Notes: generated by a model not told the origin, from the sequence alone. DNA of 47,512 nt from Armatimonadota bacterium (GCA_025354405.1 JANXMY010000112.1:1-47512); one strand, 5' to 3'; counted from the first letter of the stretch, positions 23,315 through 33,013 are shown. Translations and numbers: made by a program.

Positions 23315-26158
23315 CTACTCGGGGGCAGCCCCGGCGATAATCAATGCGCCTTCCGCAGGGCGAAGATACTTCCGAATCGCGACACTGACCTGGGCGGGTG
23401 TGACTGCGTTATAGATCGCATTGCGTCGATACGGGAAGTCCAGGCCCAGACCGTTGTCCTCTGCCATCAAAAGGACACTGGCGACACCGGCATTGGTTTC
23501 CAGACGGATAGGATAGGAACCGGTGATATAGAGCTTGGCCTGCTCGATCTCGTCGGGCGTCACGCCATACTGCTTGATCTGAGACAGGGTCTGCCGAAGC
23601 AGGCTGAGAGCACGAGCAGCATTTTTCGGGTTCGTTCCGACAAAAAACTGATAGGGTCCGGACCCGTGCTGCGCCTGAATACCTGAGCTGACGGAATACG
23701 CGAGTCCGTTATCATCTCGAATAATCTTGCCGAGCCGCGAACCAAACACACTGCCGCCGACGATGAAGTTCATGATCTGGGCAGCATAGTAATCCGGGTT
23801 ACTCTGCGTCAGGCCGCCGTTGTATCCAAAGAGGATACTGGTCTGCGGCGTGTCCGGAATCGCGATCACCTGGGTCGCGGGGGCTTTAGCCGGAGCGGCA
23901 ACGTCAGGAATCACGACCACAGGCTTCGGGCCTGCCGGGTTTTTCCAGTCGCCGAATGCCGCCTTTATCTGGCTGACCGCTTGCTGCGCATTGACGTCTC
24001 CCACGATCACCAAAGTCATCGTATCAGGCCGATAGTACGTTTTGTAGAAACTGATCAGATCATCACGCGTGAGGGCCTTGGTCGCGGCCTCGCTTTCGTC
24101 GATTGATGGCTGCCAGTAAGGATGTCCTTTCGGGTAGAGCGTCTGCGCAAAAGCGATCTCCGCCTGCGTTCCCGCTCCGCCTGTGCCGCCGGTGTCCTGA
24201 CGGGCATCTTCCAGTCCGGAGAGTGTTTGCGTCCGCAGCCGTTCCAGCTGATCTGCCGGGAAGGTCGGATGCTGCATCTCATCGGCCAGAGTAGAGAGCA
24301 TCAGCCCGAAATCTTTGGTCTGGCTGGCCCCGGAAACGCGGGCTGATTCTTCCGCCGCCCCAATTCCGACCGCGGCTCCGACTGATTCCAGGCTAAGCGC
24401 TAGCTGAAGGGCAGTCTTGCCGGTCGTACCGCGCGACAGCATCGCGGCGGTCAATGAGGCAAGGCCATATTGACCGTCCGGCTCGAAGACGCTTCCTGCC
24501 TTCACCATGCCGCTTAGCGCCACAGTCTTGTTCGCATGGTTTTCCTCGATGATGACAGTTAAGCCATTTGGCAGGACAACTCGGGTCGGCTTAGGGCGAT
24601 TGACTGAGACGGCAGCCTTCGTGACCCCATTAAACTTTTTGTCCAGAGCAGCGAGAATAGCCTTCTGACGCGGATCGGTGACAGGCTTCGAGGAACCGAA
24701 GTTGTCGGCGATTGGCGGCGGCGGCGGCGCTGAACCGGGCGGAAGCGGCTGCGGCTCGAAATAAGCCACGGTCCGATTTGTCTGGGTCAGGTACTGCTTC
24801 GCAACGCGCTGGACATCAGCGGGCGTGACCAGCTGGATGCGGTCCAGATAGGTACCATTGTAACGGGGCAGCCCGATCACGGCATATCCGCCGAGAGAAT
24901 CCGCCTGTGAAGAAACGCTGTCGTTGCGGAAAACAAAGCTCGCCTTGAGCTGCTGAACCGCCCGTGTGACTTCTGCGGTGGTTACCAGGGTGGTTTGCAG
25001 GCGGGTGATCTCGGCTTCCAGGCCTTTTTCAAGATCGGCATTGGAGACTCCCGTACTTGGGGAGCCGTCCAATTCAAAGAGATACGGGTCCCGGGTATCT
25101 TCATTGCCAGCTCCGGCGGACTGGGCAACTCCGGTCTCGACAAGAGACTGGTAGAGACGCGCACTTCGCCCCCCGGAAAGAATTTGCGAAAGGACATCTA
25201 GGACGTAGTGATCCGGCTCCCCAGTCTTGGGCACATGGTAGCCGATTAATACCTGCCCGGTCGTGCCGGGCCGCTTCAGGATAACCCGACGCTCGCCACG
25301 CTGCGCCGGCTCGGGCGTAATAAAGTGTGACTCGGTTTTCCCGCCAGGATAGACACCGAAATACTTCTGGACGATCCCTACCGCTTTCGGGGTCTCAAAG
25401 TCCCCGACCATGACTACGATAGCGTTGCTGGGCATGTAGTGATGCTTATAGTAGCTGTAGATGACATCGCGGCGGTTTGCGACCGCTTCAACATCAGGGC
25501 GCCATCCGATCGTCGGCCAGTGGTACGGATGCGCCGTCATCGCTGAGGGCAGAAAGACGTTCGTATAAAGATCATAGCCGGGGCTGTTGTTGTCCCCTTC
25601 CAGCTCAGAGCGTACGACGGTCATCTCGTGAGCCAGCTCCGAGGGGTCAAACTTCGAATTTTCCATGCGGTCGGCTTCGATACGTGCGGCGAGTTCCAGC
25701 CGGTCTGAGGCGATCAGCTCATGGTATTCCGTGCGGTCCTGCCCGGTAGACGCATTGATCTCGCCGCCATTGCTTTGAAAGAGGTGATTGATCGCGCCTG
25801 GAGGCAGATCGTTGGTTCCCTTAAATTGCATATGTTCCAGAATATGTGACAGGCCGGTCTGGCCGCTGATTTCGTCGCGGGAGCCAACTTTGTACCAGAC
25901 GCTGAAGTATGCGACCGGTGCGGAATGCACTTCTTTGGAGATGATCGTCAGGCCGTTCGCCAGATGGGTTTCAGTCACCATCTGCGCTTTATCATAGGTC
26001 TGCGAAACGACCGAACCGTAGTTCGCCGGGCTGGAAGCCAGCACGGCGGATGCGGCAGAGGAGAACAGCAGCAGGGTAGCGGCAAGAGAGAGGCGGGGAA
26101 ACTTCAAAATCGGGTTCTCTTTCTTTAGTCGGGAGAGTCTGTATTTTTCTACGGTCAC
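23315..26158 (-). CDS. secreted two-domain M16 zinc metallopeptidase
   Basis: 947 residues with tandem M16 units. The N-terminal unit has the inverted zinc motif in GLSHILEHMQFKG (H105, E108, H109), with a further Glu in the following helix (ELAHEMTVVRSELE). The C-terminal unit (about 545-947) lacks the HxxEH and is the usual non-catalytic partner half. A hydrophobic signal (LSLAATLLLFSSAASA) suggests export. The start is GTG 26158, overlapping the MBL stop; a TTG 17 codons later would give a tighter signal peptide. The family resembles processing peptidases and PqqL-like proteases; the substrate is unknown. Confidence 0.9.
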   Translation of the reverse strand: MTVEKYRLSRLKKENPILKFPRLSLAATLLLFSSAASAVLASSPANYGSVVSQTYDKAQMVTETHLANGLTIISKEVHSAPVAYFSVWYKVGSRDEISGQTGLSHILEHMQFKGTNDLPPGAINHLFQSNGGEINASTGQDRTEYHELIASDRLELAARIEADRMENSKFDPSELAHEMTVVRSELEGDNNSPGYDLYTNVFLPSAMTAHPYHWPTIGWRPDVEAVANRRDVIYSYYKHHYMPSNAIVVMVGDFETPKAVGIVQKYFGVYPGGKTESHFITPEPAQRGERRVILKRPGTTGQVLIGYHVPKTGEPDHYVLDVLSQILSGGRSARLYQSLVETGVAQSAGAGNEDTRDPYLFELDGSPSTGVSNADLEKGLEAEITRLQTTLVTTAEVTRAVQQLKASFVFRNDSVSSQADSLGGYAVIGLPRYNGTYLDRIQLVTPADVQRVAKQYLTQTNRTVAYFEPQPLPPGSAPPPPPIADNFGSSKPVTDPRQKAILAALDKKFNGVTKAAVSVNRPKPTRVVLPNGLTVIIEENHANKTVALSGMVKAGSVFEPDGQYGLASLTAAMLSRGTTGKTALQLALSLESVGAAVGIGAAEESARVSGASQTKDFGLMLSTLADEMQHPTFPADQLERLRTQTLSGLEDARQDTGGTGGAGTQAEIAFAQTLYPKGHPYWQPSIDESEAATKALTRDDLISFYKTYYRPDTMTLVIVGDVNAQQAVSQIKAAFGDWKNPAGPKPVVVIPDVAAPAKAPATQVIAIPDTPQTSILFGYNGGLTQSNPDYYAAQIMNFIVGGSVFGSRLGKIIRDDNGLAYSVSSGIQAQHGSGPYQFFVGTNPKNAARALSLLRQTLSQIKQYGVTPDEIEQAKLYITGSYPIRLETNAGVASVLLMAEDNGLGLDFPYRRNAIYNAVTPAQVSVAIRKYLRPAEGALIIAGAAPE

Positions 26159-27030
26159 GAGGTCGTACGGGGTTCCTGAATCGCCCCACTGATTTCGAAG
26201 GATTGGGCTTCCGCCGCCGCGAATATCTCCAGTGTGCTGCTGGTCAGAATCGCCTGGGCGCGGCAGTCGGCGGTCAGCGCATCAATCGAGTCGTCACTGC
26301 GGTCAGGGTCATGATGAAAGAGTGCAAGCCGTTTGCATCCTGCTTCGAGTGCCAGTCGGGTAGCATCGCGCCCCGAGGAATGCCCCCAGCCTTTGCGTGC
26401 GGGCATTTCGTGGTCAAGATACTGGGCGTCATGTATCAGCAGATCAGCGCCATGGCAAATATCTCGATAAAAGTCCCAATCGGGACTGCCTGGTGTCAGC
26501 TCATTGTCAGTCAGGTAAACAATCACCCCGCCGCCCGACTCAGGCCGTTCTTCGATCCGAAACCCCCAACCCACCCCTGTATGACGGAGGGGGAACGCCT
26601 GTACCCGGGCCGAGCCAATCTGTTTCCAATCGTCGTAGATCTCATCGAACTCAACTTGTGCCTGGAGCTGCTCGAGCGGTACGGGGAAATACGAATCTTC
26701 CATCTGATCTGATAACAACTGTTTCAGGCAGTTCGTGCCGCCCGGCCCGCCAAAGACTTGAATCCGGCAGATGTCACGGTATCCCGGTGCAAAAAAAGGA
26801 AATCCCTGAATATGGTCCCAGTGGCCGTGGCTAAGCAGGAGAGCAAAGCTGCATTCTGCGCTCATCTCCGGAGCGTTCCCCAGCGCTCGGATGCCCGTTC
26901 CTGCATCCAGCACAAGCAGCGGCCCAGACGCCAGACGAACGCTGACACAGGGCGTATTGCCTCCGTATCGAAGGGTAGAGGGACCAGGCACCGGGATCGA
27001 GCCGCGCGTCCCCCAAAACGTCACCTGCAT
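26155..27030 (-). CDS. metallo-beta-lactamase-fold hydrolase
   Basis: 291 residues. The N-terminus is WGTRGSIPVPGPSTLRYGGN and the metal motif is LLLSHGHWDHIQGFPFF. Further ligands are expected in LRHTGVGWGF, VYLTDNE, LIHDAQYLDHE with KKGWGHS-like GWGHSSG, and LALFHHDP. This block order matches the PhnP / cyclic-nucleotide-phosphodiesterase-like subgroup often found in signalling proteins. No signal peptide is present. The gene is first in a unit with the M16 peptidase. Confidence 0.85.
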   Translation of the reverse strand: MQVTFWGTRGSIPVPGPSTLRYGGNTPCVSVRLASGPLLVLDAGTGIRALGNAPEMSAECSFALLLSHGHWDHIQGFPFFAPGYRDICRIQVFGGPGGTNCLKQLLSDQMEDSYFPVPLEQLQAQVEFDEIYDDWKQIGSARVQAFPLRHTGVGWGFRIEERPESGGGVIVYLTDNELTPGSPDWDFYRDICHGADLLIHDAQYLDHEMPARKGWGHSSGRDATRLALEAGCKRLALFHHDPDRSDDSIDALTADCRAQAILTSSTLEIFAAAEAQSFEISGAIQEPRTTS

Positions 27031-27050
27031 GGGAAATCCAACATGACATC

Positions 27051-27079
27051 ATGGTAGCATAGGAAGGGGGCATTGTCAA
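27051..27079 (-). promoter_or_regulatory. promoter of the MBL-M16 unit
   Basis: On the minus strand TTGACA (27079-27074), 17 bp, and TACCAT (27056-27051). It lies about 20 bp before the ATG at 27030. Confidence 0.5.
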
Positions 27080-27160
27080 GGCTGGCAATAATTCGCGAAT
27101 GCTTTATCTCTTGGTTCCGAATGCAACCGGCACAGGTAAGAACCGGCAGAGAAATGCCGG

Positions 27161-27483
27161 TTACCCCGTAGGGGCACTGCTTGCTGCTCCCTCTTAATCT
27201 TGCCCTCTTGCCTGCTTTTACCCGGATTGGAAATCCGGGTCTTTGATAAAGCGATTGTCTACTGCGTAGACATAAGACGAACCGATAGGAGCCTTGTCAT
27301 TGTCCCTCGCATGCTCTTTGTCCCCCACATGCTCTTTGTCCCCCACATGCTCTTTGTCCCCCGCATGCTCTTTGTCCGCCCTGCGGACACTCGCACTTCA
27401 ACAGACCCGGATTTCCAATCCGGGTAAAAGCAGGCAAGAGGTCAAAGATAAGAGGGCGCAGCAAGCAGTGCCCCTACGGGGAA
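27161..27483. repeat. large inverted-repeat element with about 80-bp arms
   Basis: The left arm 27161-27242 and right arm 27403-27483 are reverse complements with only a handful of mismatches. Each arm contains the CAGCAAGCAGTGCCCCTACG block, a GCCTGCTTTTACCC-type stretch and a GGATTTCCAATCC palindrome. The 160-bp centre holds an 18-bp tandem array. No ORF of merit is inside. An extra hairpin (AACCGGCAGAGAAATGCCGG) sits just outside the left arm. It occupies most of the 556-bp gap between the MBL and DUF4139 genes. Confidence 0.85.
27310..27381 (+). repeat. four 18-bp tandem repeats
   Basis: The unit CATGCTCTTTGTCCCCCA is repeated four times head to tail (27310, 27328, 27346, 27364) with one or two changes, in the centre of the large inverted repeat. 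Confidence 0.85.
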
Positions 27484-27586
27484 TACTGGAGCGTCGGTGC
27501 GGGCAAAAGCAGAAATATCACCGATTGAAGGTAAACCCACAAAGACCACTCAAATTACGCATTACCCTCTTCAGGAGAACTACCCC

Positions 27587-29746
27587 ATGCGCCAGCGATC
27601 ACTTTGCCTCTATACCGGCCTGTTTTTGGCTGCACTCACCCCAGCCGCATTCGCTCAGACGGCGGCGACCGTTCCAGCCACCGCTTCCCTGCCCGTCACC
27701 GGCGTGACGCTATACACCAGCGGGGTCGGCTACTTCGAGCGCGGCGGACTGGTCGACGGCGACGCGGCCCAGACGCTGCTCTTTCCCGTGGGACAGATCA
27801 ACGATGTTCTCAAATCGCTTGTCCTGCTGGATAACGGCGGCGGTACGATCCGTCCGGTCACCTACGGGGCACTGGACCCGGTGACAAAGCAGCTGCAGGC
27901 ATTCTCGGTGGATGTCAGCGACAATCCCGATCAGGCCACCCTGCTGAACCGGATGCGCGGGGCGTCGGTGACAGTGTCTTATGCCGTCGGGACCGTGCCG
28001 AAGATGCTCACGGGGACGATCGTCGGTGTCCAGACTCAAATCGTCACCCTGCCGAACGGCGGCGGCACGATCCCGCAATCGCTTTTAACGCTTCTCGCCG
28101 AGGGCTCCCTGCATACCGTGCCACTGGCGGCGGTGACGGACACGCAGATTAACGACCCGGACCTGCGGCGCGAACTAGGCTCTGCCCTGGCCGTGGTCGC
28201 GCAGAGCCGGGATGCAGGGAAGCGTCCGGTGACGCTGAGCTTTGCCGGAAAGGGCCGCCGGAGCGTTCTGGTCGGTTACCTGACTGAAGCGCCTCTCTGG
28301 CAGAGCAGCTACCGATTAGTTTTAGGCAAGTCTCCCGTCTTGCAGGGCTGGGCGATGGTGCAGAATACCAGCCAGGACGATTGGAACAACGTGCATCTGA
28401 CACTGGTGTCCGGTCGCCCGATTTCGTTCCTCCAGGACCTCTACACCCCGCTCTACGTCCCCCGCCCGGTCGTGCAGGCCTCAGTACTCGGTTCCCCCAC
28501 CCCACAGACGTATCAGGGAAATCTCAATCAGGATACAAGCAGAGCGACGGCAGATATGCCACTTGCGTCTCCCGCTCCCTCAGCCCGGACGGAAGAACAG
28601 GCTAGATTCAATGTTACAGGCGAAGTAAATGGTATCGCTGACGGAGATGCTAATCGCAGGAAGCGCATGCCGCAATCGGGATACATCATCAACGGCAATC
28701 AGGTCGCTAATAATAGCTTATCGTACACGCAGGCGTTGGTGCAGGCGGCTCCGAAGACCAATGGGGCGGAGCTTGGCACGGCGCTTTTTACCTATAAGAT
28801 CGCCGCTCCGCTGTCGATTGGGCGGCAGAAGTCGGCGATGATTCCCTTTGTGTCCAGCCCGGTGATCACCCAGATGGTCTCCATCTTTAATCCCTCCGTG
28901 CAGAATGCTCACCCTCTCCTCGGCGCACGGCTGAAGAACACCTCTGGCCTGCATTTGATGGGCGGACCGCTGACTGTCTTTGACGAAAGCTCCTCCGGCG
29001 GCACGGGCTATGTCGGCGATGCCCTAGTAGACGACACGGAGCCGGGGCAGACCCGCATGATCTCCTACGCCGTGGACCTTGCTCTTGATGCCCACAGCGA
29101 AAATGGCAAAGATAAAGGGACCGTCGTTTCCGTTAAGCTCTACAAGGGTAACCTGGTGATCAAAACTCACCGGGAACAATCGCGGCTGTATACCGTCAAG
29201 AACAACAGCGATAAGCCGCGCACCGTGGTGATTGAGCATCCGTACCATGGGACCGACTGGACACTGATCGCGCCTCTGAAGGCTGCGGAGCGAACGGCTG
29301 ATCTGCAGCGGTTTGACATCAATGTCGCCCCGCACAAGAGCGAACAGCTAACCGTCACCGAAGCCTACCCCGACACGACGGTCTATAGCCTGCTGGACAG
29401 CGATTTCGATACCCTGCTGCTTTGCGTCACCAAAGGCGAAGCAGCCCCACAAGTCGCTGCCGCCCTGAAAGACATCATCGCCCGGCGCGGCCAGATTTCG
29501 GATCTTCAGACAAAGATCAGCGGCCTGGAAGGCGAAGCTCAGAATATTGGGCAGGGACAGACCCGTATCCGCACGAATATGCACGAGCTGGACCGGGCTT
29601 CCGCACTCTACCGCCGGTATGTCGGGGAGTTAGATGCTCAGGAGACCCAGCTGGCAGCGATCCAAACGCGGAAGGCAGCACTGCAGTCGGAAGTGGCACA
29701 GGCCCAGAATTTGCTGAGCAACCTGGTGGCGGGAATTAATCTGTAG
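27587..29746 (+). CDS. secreted DUF4139-domain protein
   Basis: 719 residues from ATG 27587, preceded by AGGAGA. The signal peptide ends TPAAFAQ. The start of the mature region reads VTLYTSGVGYFERGG and INDVLKSLVLLDNGGG, typical of the DUF4139/mucoidy-inhibitor-like family. DUF4139 proper spans roughly 230-640 and includes PLWQSSYRLVL. A Gln/Asn/Ser-rich insertion lies about 310-400. The last 90 residues are a predicted coiled coil (LQTKISGLEGEAQNIGQ, TQLAAIQTRKAALQSEV). The function is not established. Confidence 0.8.
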   Translation: MRQRSLCLYTGLFLAALTPAAFAQTAATVPATASLPVTGVTLYTSGVGYFERGGLVDGDAAQTLLFPVGQINDVLKSLVLLDNGGGTIRPVTYGALDPVTKQLQAFSVDVSDNPDQATLLNRMRGASVTVSYAVGTVPKMLTGTIVGVQTQIVTLPNGGGTIPQSLLTLLAEGSLHTVPLAAVTDTQINDPDLRRELGSALAVVAQSRDAGKRPVTLSFAGKGRRSVLVGYLTEAPLWQSSYRLVLGKSPVLQGWAMVQNTSQDDWNNVHLTLVSGRPISFLQDLYTPLYVPRPVVQASVLGSPTPQTYQGNLNQDTSRATADMPLASPAPSARTEEQARFNVTGEVNGIADGDANRRKRMPQSGYIINGNQVANNSLSYTQALVQAAPKTNGAELGTALFTYKIAAPLSIGRQKSAMIPFVSSPVITQMVSIFNPSVQNAHPLLGARLKNTSGLHLMGGPLTVFDESSSGGTGYVGDALVDDTEPGQTRMISYAVDLALDAHSENGKDKGTVVSVKLYKGNLVIKTHREQSRLYTVKNNSDKPRTVVIEHPYHGTDWTLIAPLKAAERTADLQRFDINVAPHKSEQLTVTEAYPDTTVYSLLDSDFDTLLLCVTKGEAAPQVAAALKDIIARRGQISDLQTKISGLEGEAQNIGQGQTRIRTNMHELDRASALYRRYVGELDAQETQLAAIQTRKAALQSEVAQAQNLLSNLVAGINL

Positions 29747-29774
29747 GAGAGCGCACCCCATCGCTCCGCGCCGA

Positions 29775-29798
29775 CCCTCTCTTTCAGAAAGACGAGGG
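29775..29798 (+). terminator. hairpin after the DUF4139 gene
   Basis: CCCTCTCTTT-CAG-AAAGACGAGGG forms a stem with one bulged base 28 bp after the stop. No T-tract follows, so termination is uncertain. Confidence 0.35.
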
Positions 29799-29921
29799 TT
29801 AGGAGCTGATGTTACGCCGTGAAAACTTGTAACGAGCCAGACGCGGAAGAGAAACGCCAGGCGGGAGAAAAGCGCCAGGCATGACAGAGGCGAGTAGTTA
29901 GGACAGAAGATTAGGACAAAA

Positions 29922-29947
29922 GGGCGCAGCAAGCAGCGCACCCTACG
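29922..29947 (+). repeat. partial copy of the 27161-27483 arm
   Basis: GGGCGCAGCAAGCAG followed by CACCCTACG matches the outer end of the large inverted-repeat arms at 27452-27478, without the rest of the arm. Confidence 0.65.
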
Positions 29948-30026
29948 TCTAATTTCGCCCCTCTCTTTTTTTAAGGAGGGGGTGGCAACTTGCTGCTAAG
30001 CACTCGCGCATATGTTTCGGGGGATT

Positions 30027-30110
30027 TAGACCCGGCCTTGAAAGGCCGGGCTGCTCGGAGAAAGCCCTTCGGGGCTGAGGAAAATCCCAGGTTACTTAGT
30101 CACAAGTACT
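30027..30110 (+). repeat. double-hairpin repeat, copy 1
   Basis: Contains CCCGGCCTTGAAAGGCCGGG and then AGCCCTTCGGGGCT, followed by a conserved tail (TCCCAGGTTACTTAG). An inverted copy of high similarity is at 31939-32024. Confidence 0.8.
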
Positions 30111-30156
30111 CAGGTGAATTCACCCCCTACGTTTAGCCCATTAAGAAAGAAAACCT

Positions 30157-31242
30157 ATGACCCATAATACAACCCGTTTTGCAGCTGCCCTGCTTCTGAC
30201 GCTCACTGGCGGATCACTCGCGGCGCAGACGCCGCTAGCCGTGCCGTCCCCGGCCTCTACTCCAGTCGCGGTACCGGCAGCAATAAGCAGCTTTGCCGAC
30301 CTGACACTGGGCGGCTATCCCGTCCTGCGCCTCAGAGCAGCCGCGGGCGGCATGACGGCCCAGGAGCGAATAGATCGGATCACCGAACGTCTGACACCGC
30401 TGCTCGGGATCCCGGATATTCGTCCCTCAGACATCGTCGTATTTCTGCCGCCCGTCGACAGCCATGTTAACCGCTCTCCGGTGATCTATGCCCTGGGCCG
30501 GAAGCTGATCACTGTGGACACGGCAACTGTCGCTGCCGCAGGGGGAGGAGGAACGCCCCTCATGATGGCCTCAAAGTGGGCAGCGCGTCTGCAGCAGGTG
30601 CTGCCGCGTGTCAACTGGCGTCCCGCGAATCGGCCTGAAACGAAAGTACCGCCCCACCCGCCTCTGACGGTGACACATGATTTTGCGCAGGTGGGCGGCA
30701 TGCTGGGAGTCGTGAGTCTGCGGGGAAAAGTGGTTCTCAAGCTTCGCGGGCCGCAGCCGGGCGGCGTGACGGCGGCGGAGCGTGCGGACCTCCTGACTTC
30801 ACGCCTGGACCGCCTTTCGTCGGGGCCAGCGGCAAGTCTGCCGGATGCCGTGCAGGTCGCGGCACTGCCGGATGGCACGGCCGCACTGACCGTGAGCGGC
30901 ACATCGTTTGTGACTGTGACCGCACCGGATGCGCGGGCCGCGGGCTTTACCCAGCCGCTGCCACTGGCCCAGGGCTGGGCAAAAAATCTCCGGGCCGCCC
31001 TGACTCAGCCGCCGCCTGCTCCGCTTTTGCCCGTTCCGCCAACGCAGGTTCCTGGCGATCCACCTGCACCAACACCCGTTCCCGCAGCACCAGTCACTGT
31101 GCCGGAGACCGTGCTGCCAGCACCAACACCAGTACCCACGACACCCGTACCCACGCCTCCGGTTGCGCCTACGCCGCCAGCTCCTACGCCTCCGGTTATT
31201 GCACCAACGCCCGACGCCGCACCTACGACACCCGCCAAATAG
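30157..31242 (+). CDS. secreted protein with proline-rich tail, unknown function
   Basis: 361 residues. The signal peptide ends GGSLAAQ. Two similar segments, AAAGGMTAQERIDRITERLT (about 61-80) and GPQPGGVTAAERADLLTSRL (about 203-222), each start a repeat of about 100 residues. AERAxxIxxRL motifs are also found in extracytoplasmic regions of some mechanosensitive-channel-like proteins, but no membrane segment is present here. The last 75 residues are a Pro/Ala/Thr/Val low-complexity tail, which may span or bind the cell wall. No function is assigned. Confidence 0.7.
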   Translation: MTHNTTRFAAALLLTLTGGSLAAQTPLAVPSPASTPVAVPAAISSFADLTLGGYPVLRLRAAAGGMTAQERIDRITERLTPLLGIPDIRPSDIVVFLPPVDSHVNRSPVIYALGRKLITVDTATVAAAGGGGTPLMMASKWAARLQQVLPRVNWRPANRPETKVPPHPPLTVTHDFAQVGGMLGVVSLRGKVVLKLRGPQPGGVTAAERADLLTSRLDRLSSGPAASLPDAVQVAALPDGTAALTVSGTSFVTVTAPDARAAGFTQPLPLAQGWAKNLRAALTQPPPAPLLPVPPTQVPGDPPAPTPVPAAPVTVPETVLPAPTPVPTTPVPTPPVAPTPPAPTPPVIAPTPDAAPTTPAK

Positions 31243-31271
31243 TGCAGTATCTTGAGTGTTGCCCGGTCAAT

Positions 31272-31309
31272 CGCCACCCACCCACATGACAGATTGCGAG
31301 TGGGTGGCG
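31272..31309 (+). terminator. hairpin after the Pro-rich protein gene
   Basis: CGCCACCCAC and GTGGGTGGCG form a 10-bp perfect stem with an 18-nt loop 30 bp past the stop. No T-tract follows. Confidence 0.4.
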
Positions 31310-31396
31310 TCGGACACAACGCATTGTTCGTCTGCAGCGGTTCCTACTTTGCTGCAGTCCTGAATAAATCGATGCTGTATTTAGCGACGGGGTGCC

Positions 31397-31595
31397 TCAG
31401 TCACCGCTTCCGTTGTTGGATAAAAATTTCGCAGCGTCGGAGTCCAGTAAAATCAGGTTTGTGCCCGAACGATACTGAGCCAAATATTTGCCCCGTACCC
31501 CTTTCTTAAGAGCTGTTCTGTCATACTCAGGGCGCGGTTCGTCTTCTAAATCATCGCTGAGCTCAACCGCGGACAAATTATTCTGTGCTTTCATT

Positions 31596-31612
<17 letters not shown>
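31397..31612 (-). CDS. antitoxin-like small protein partnered with brnT remnant, probably C-terminally frameshifted
   Basis: 71 residues: an N-terminal LSAVELSDDLEDEPRPEYD segment followed by GVRGKYLAQYRSGTNLILLD, a conserved antitoxin-type block. The frame then ends LSNNGSGD. In the next frame the DNA reads PTTEAVTEAPRR before a stop, which matches the usual family ending. A single extra A in the TTTTTA run (about 31431) would explain it. ATG 31612 follows AAGGAGC and overlaps the 3' end of the brnT frame by 17 bp, as in toxin-antitoxin operons. Confidence 0.6.
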
Positions 31613-32190
<578 letters not shown>

Positions 32191-32244
32191 TTGGCATGAT
32201 TTATGCAGGAGGTATAAGTGAGGCGCTTTGCTTCCGCCTCACTT
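32191..32244 (+). promoter_or_regulatory. promoter plus 5'-end hairpin of the cytochrome c gene
   Basis: TTGGCA (32191-32196), 16 bp, TATAAG (32213-32218). A perfect 10-bp stem, AAGTGAGGCG and CGCCTCACTT (32216-32225 and 32235-32244), overlaps the -10 and covers the expected start site. It could be an operator or a transcript-stabilising 5' hairpin. Confidence 0.5.
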
Positions 32245-32267
32245 CATTTCCATAAAGGAACATACTC

Positions 32268-32972
32268 ATGCAGAAAAACACGTTCTCTTTTTCCCGGCGG
32301 GGAAGCAGCCTTGCTCTGGGCGCGACTGCGCTGTTGGGCCTTGCTGCCATCGCCGGCTGCGGCGGGTCGGGCAGCTCCAGCAGTTCGGGCGATTCCGGCA
32401 GCGGACTGCCCGTTGCGAAAGCCGCTCAGGCCCAGGTGATACGCGGACGCGCGTTGGTGACGACGTATGGCTGCGTAGACTGCCATTCCCAGGGTTTGAA
32501 TAACCCGGCTTCCCCCACCTGGATGGCGGGATACAGCAGCGCAGCCGGGCCACACGGGCCGGGCATCTTTCAGATCGGCCCCTTTGCGACTTATGCTGCG
32601 AACCTCACACCTGACGCCACCGGCATTGGGACATTCACAGATCGTCAGATTTATAATGCCCTCAAGCATGGTCTGGACCCCGGCGCGACCCCGGATGCAG
32701 TTATCACCGGGGAGACGCCAGGACAGGGCAATTTCCCAGCTGCGCCTCACTACCTCGCAGTTCCCATGCCCTGGCCTTCCACCCGGAATCTCTCCGACGA
32801 TGATCTGTGGAGCCTTGTCGCTTACCTGAAGCATGGCATCAAAGCCGTCGCCAACACAGTCCCGGACAGCCAGGGTCCCCCGGACTTCTGGGCGAGCTCT
32901 TACACGGCAGACAAAGTCGGCCCATATCCGCTGCCTATGTATCCGACGGGATCGGAGCAGTTTGCTCCCTAA
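32268..32972 (+). CDS. cytochrome c lipoprotein
   Basis: 234 residues. The lipoprotein signal ends AIAGC, followed by a Ser/Gly linker. One heme-binding CVDCH lies near residue 67 in RALVTTYGCVDCHSQG. The axial Met is probably in LAVPMPWPSTRNLSDDDL, near WSLVAYLKHGIK. The arrangement (NLTPDATGIG, TFTDRQIYNALKHGLDPGA) resembles cytochrome c domains that accompany alcohol or sugar dehydrogenases. It appears monocistronic, with an AAAGGA before the ATG. Confidence 0.87.
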   Translation: MQKNTFSFSRRGSSLALGATALLGLAAIAGCGGSGSSSSSGDSGSGLPVAKAAQAQVIRGRALVTTYGCVDCHSQGLNNPASPTWMAGYSSAAGPHGPGIFQIGPFATYAANLTPDATGIGTFTDRQIYNALKHGLDPGATPDAVITGETPGQGNFPAAPHYLAVPMPWPSTRNLSDDDLWSLVAYLKHGIKAVANTVPDSQGPPDFWASSYTADKVGPYPLPMYPTGSEQFAP

Positions 32973-32983
32973 GACGTAAAAAA

Positions 32984-33013
32984 ACAGGGCTTGCCATGTC
33001 AGGCAAGCCCTGT
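32984..33013. terminator. bidirectional terminator between cytochrome c and aminopeptidase genes
   Basis: ACAGGGCTTGCC and GGCAAGCCCTGT form a perfect 12-bp stem with a 6-nt loop. On the minus strand it is followed by TTTTTTTAC, a good intrinsic terminator for the aminopeptidase; on the plus strand the T-tract is weak. Confidence 0.75.

Larger units (their letters stand above)
29799..30156. other. repeat-rich spacer between DUF4139 gene and Pro-rich secreted protein
   Basis: No gene is seen. It holds a partial copy of the CAGCAAGCAG-type arm (29922-29947) and a full copy of the double-hairpin repeat (30027-30110). Confidence 0.5.

Noticed and set aside
23186-23686. 166-codon plus ORF near the M16 gene end
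   Set aside because: Antisense to the M16 C-terminal domain and to its terminator; no family features.
27310-27381. Short tandem units as a CRISPR array
   Set aside because: The 18-bp units are directly contiguous with no spacers, and no cas gene is nearby.
27294-27707. 137-codon ORF with CSLSPT repeats
   Set aside because: It is the translation of the intergenic 18-bp tandem array running into the DUF4139 gene in another frame; there is no ribosome-binding site or continuation.
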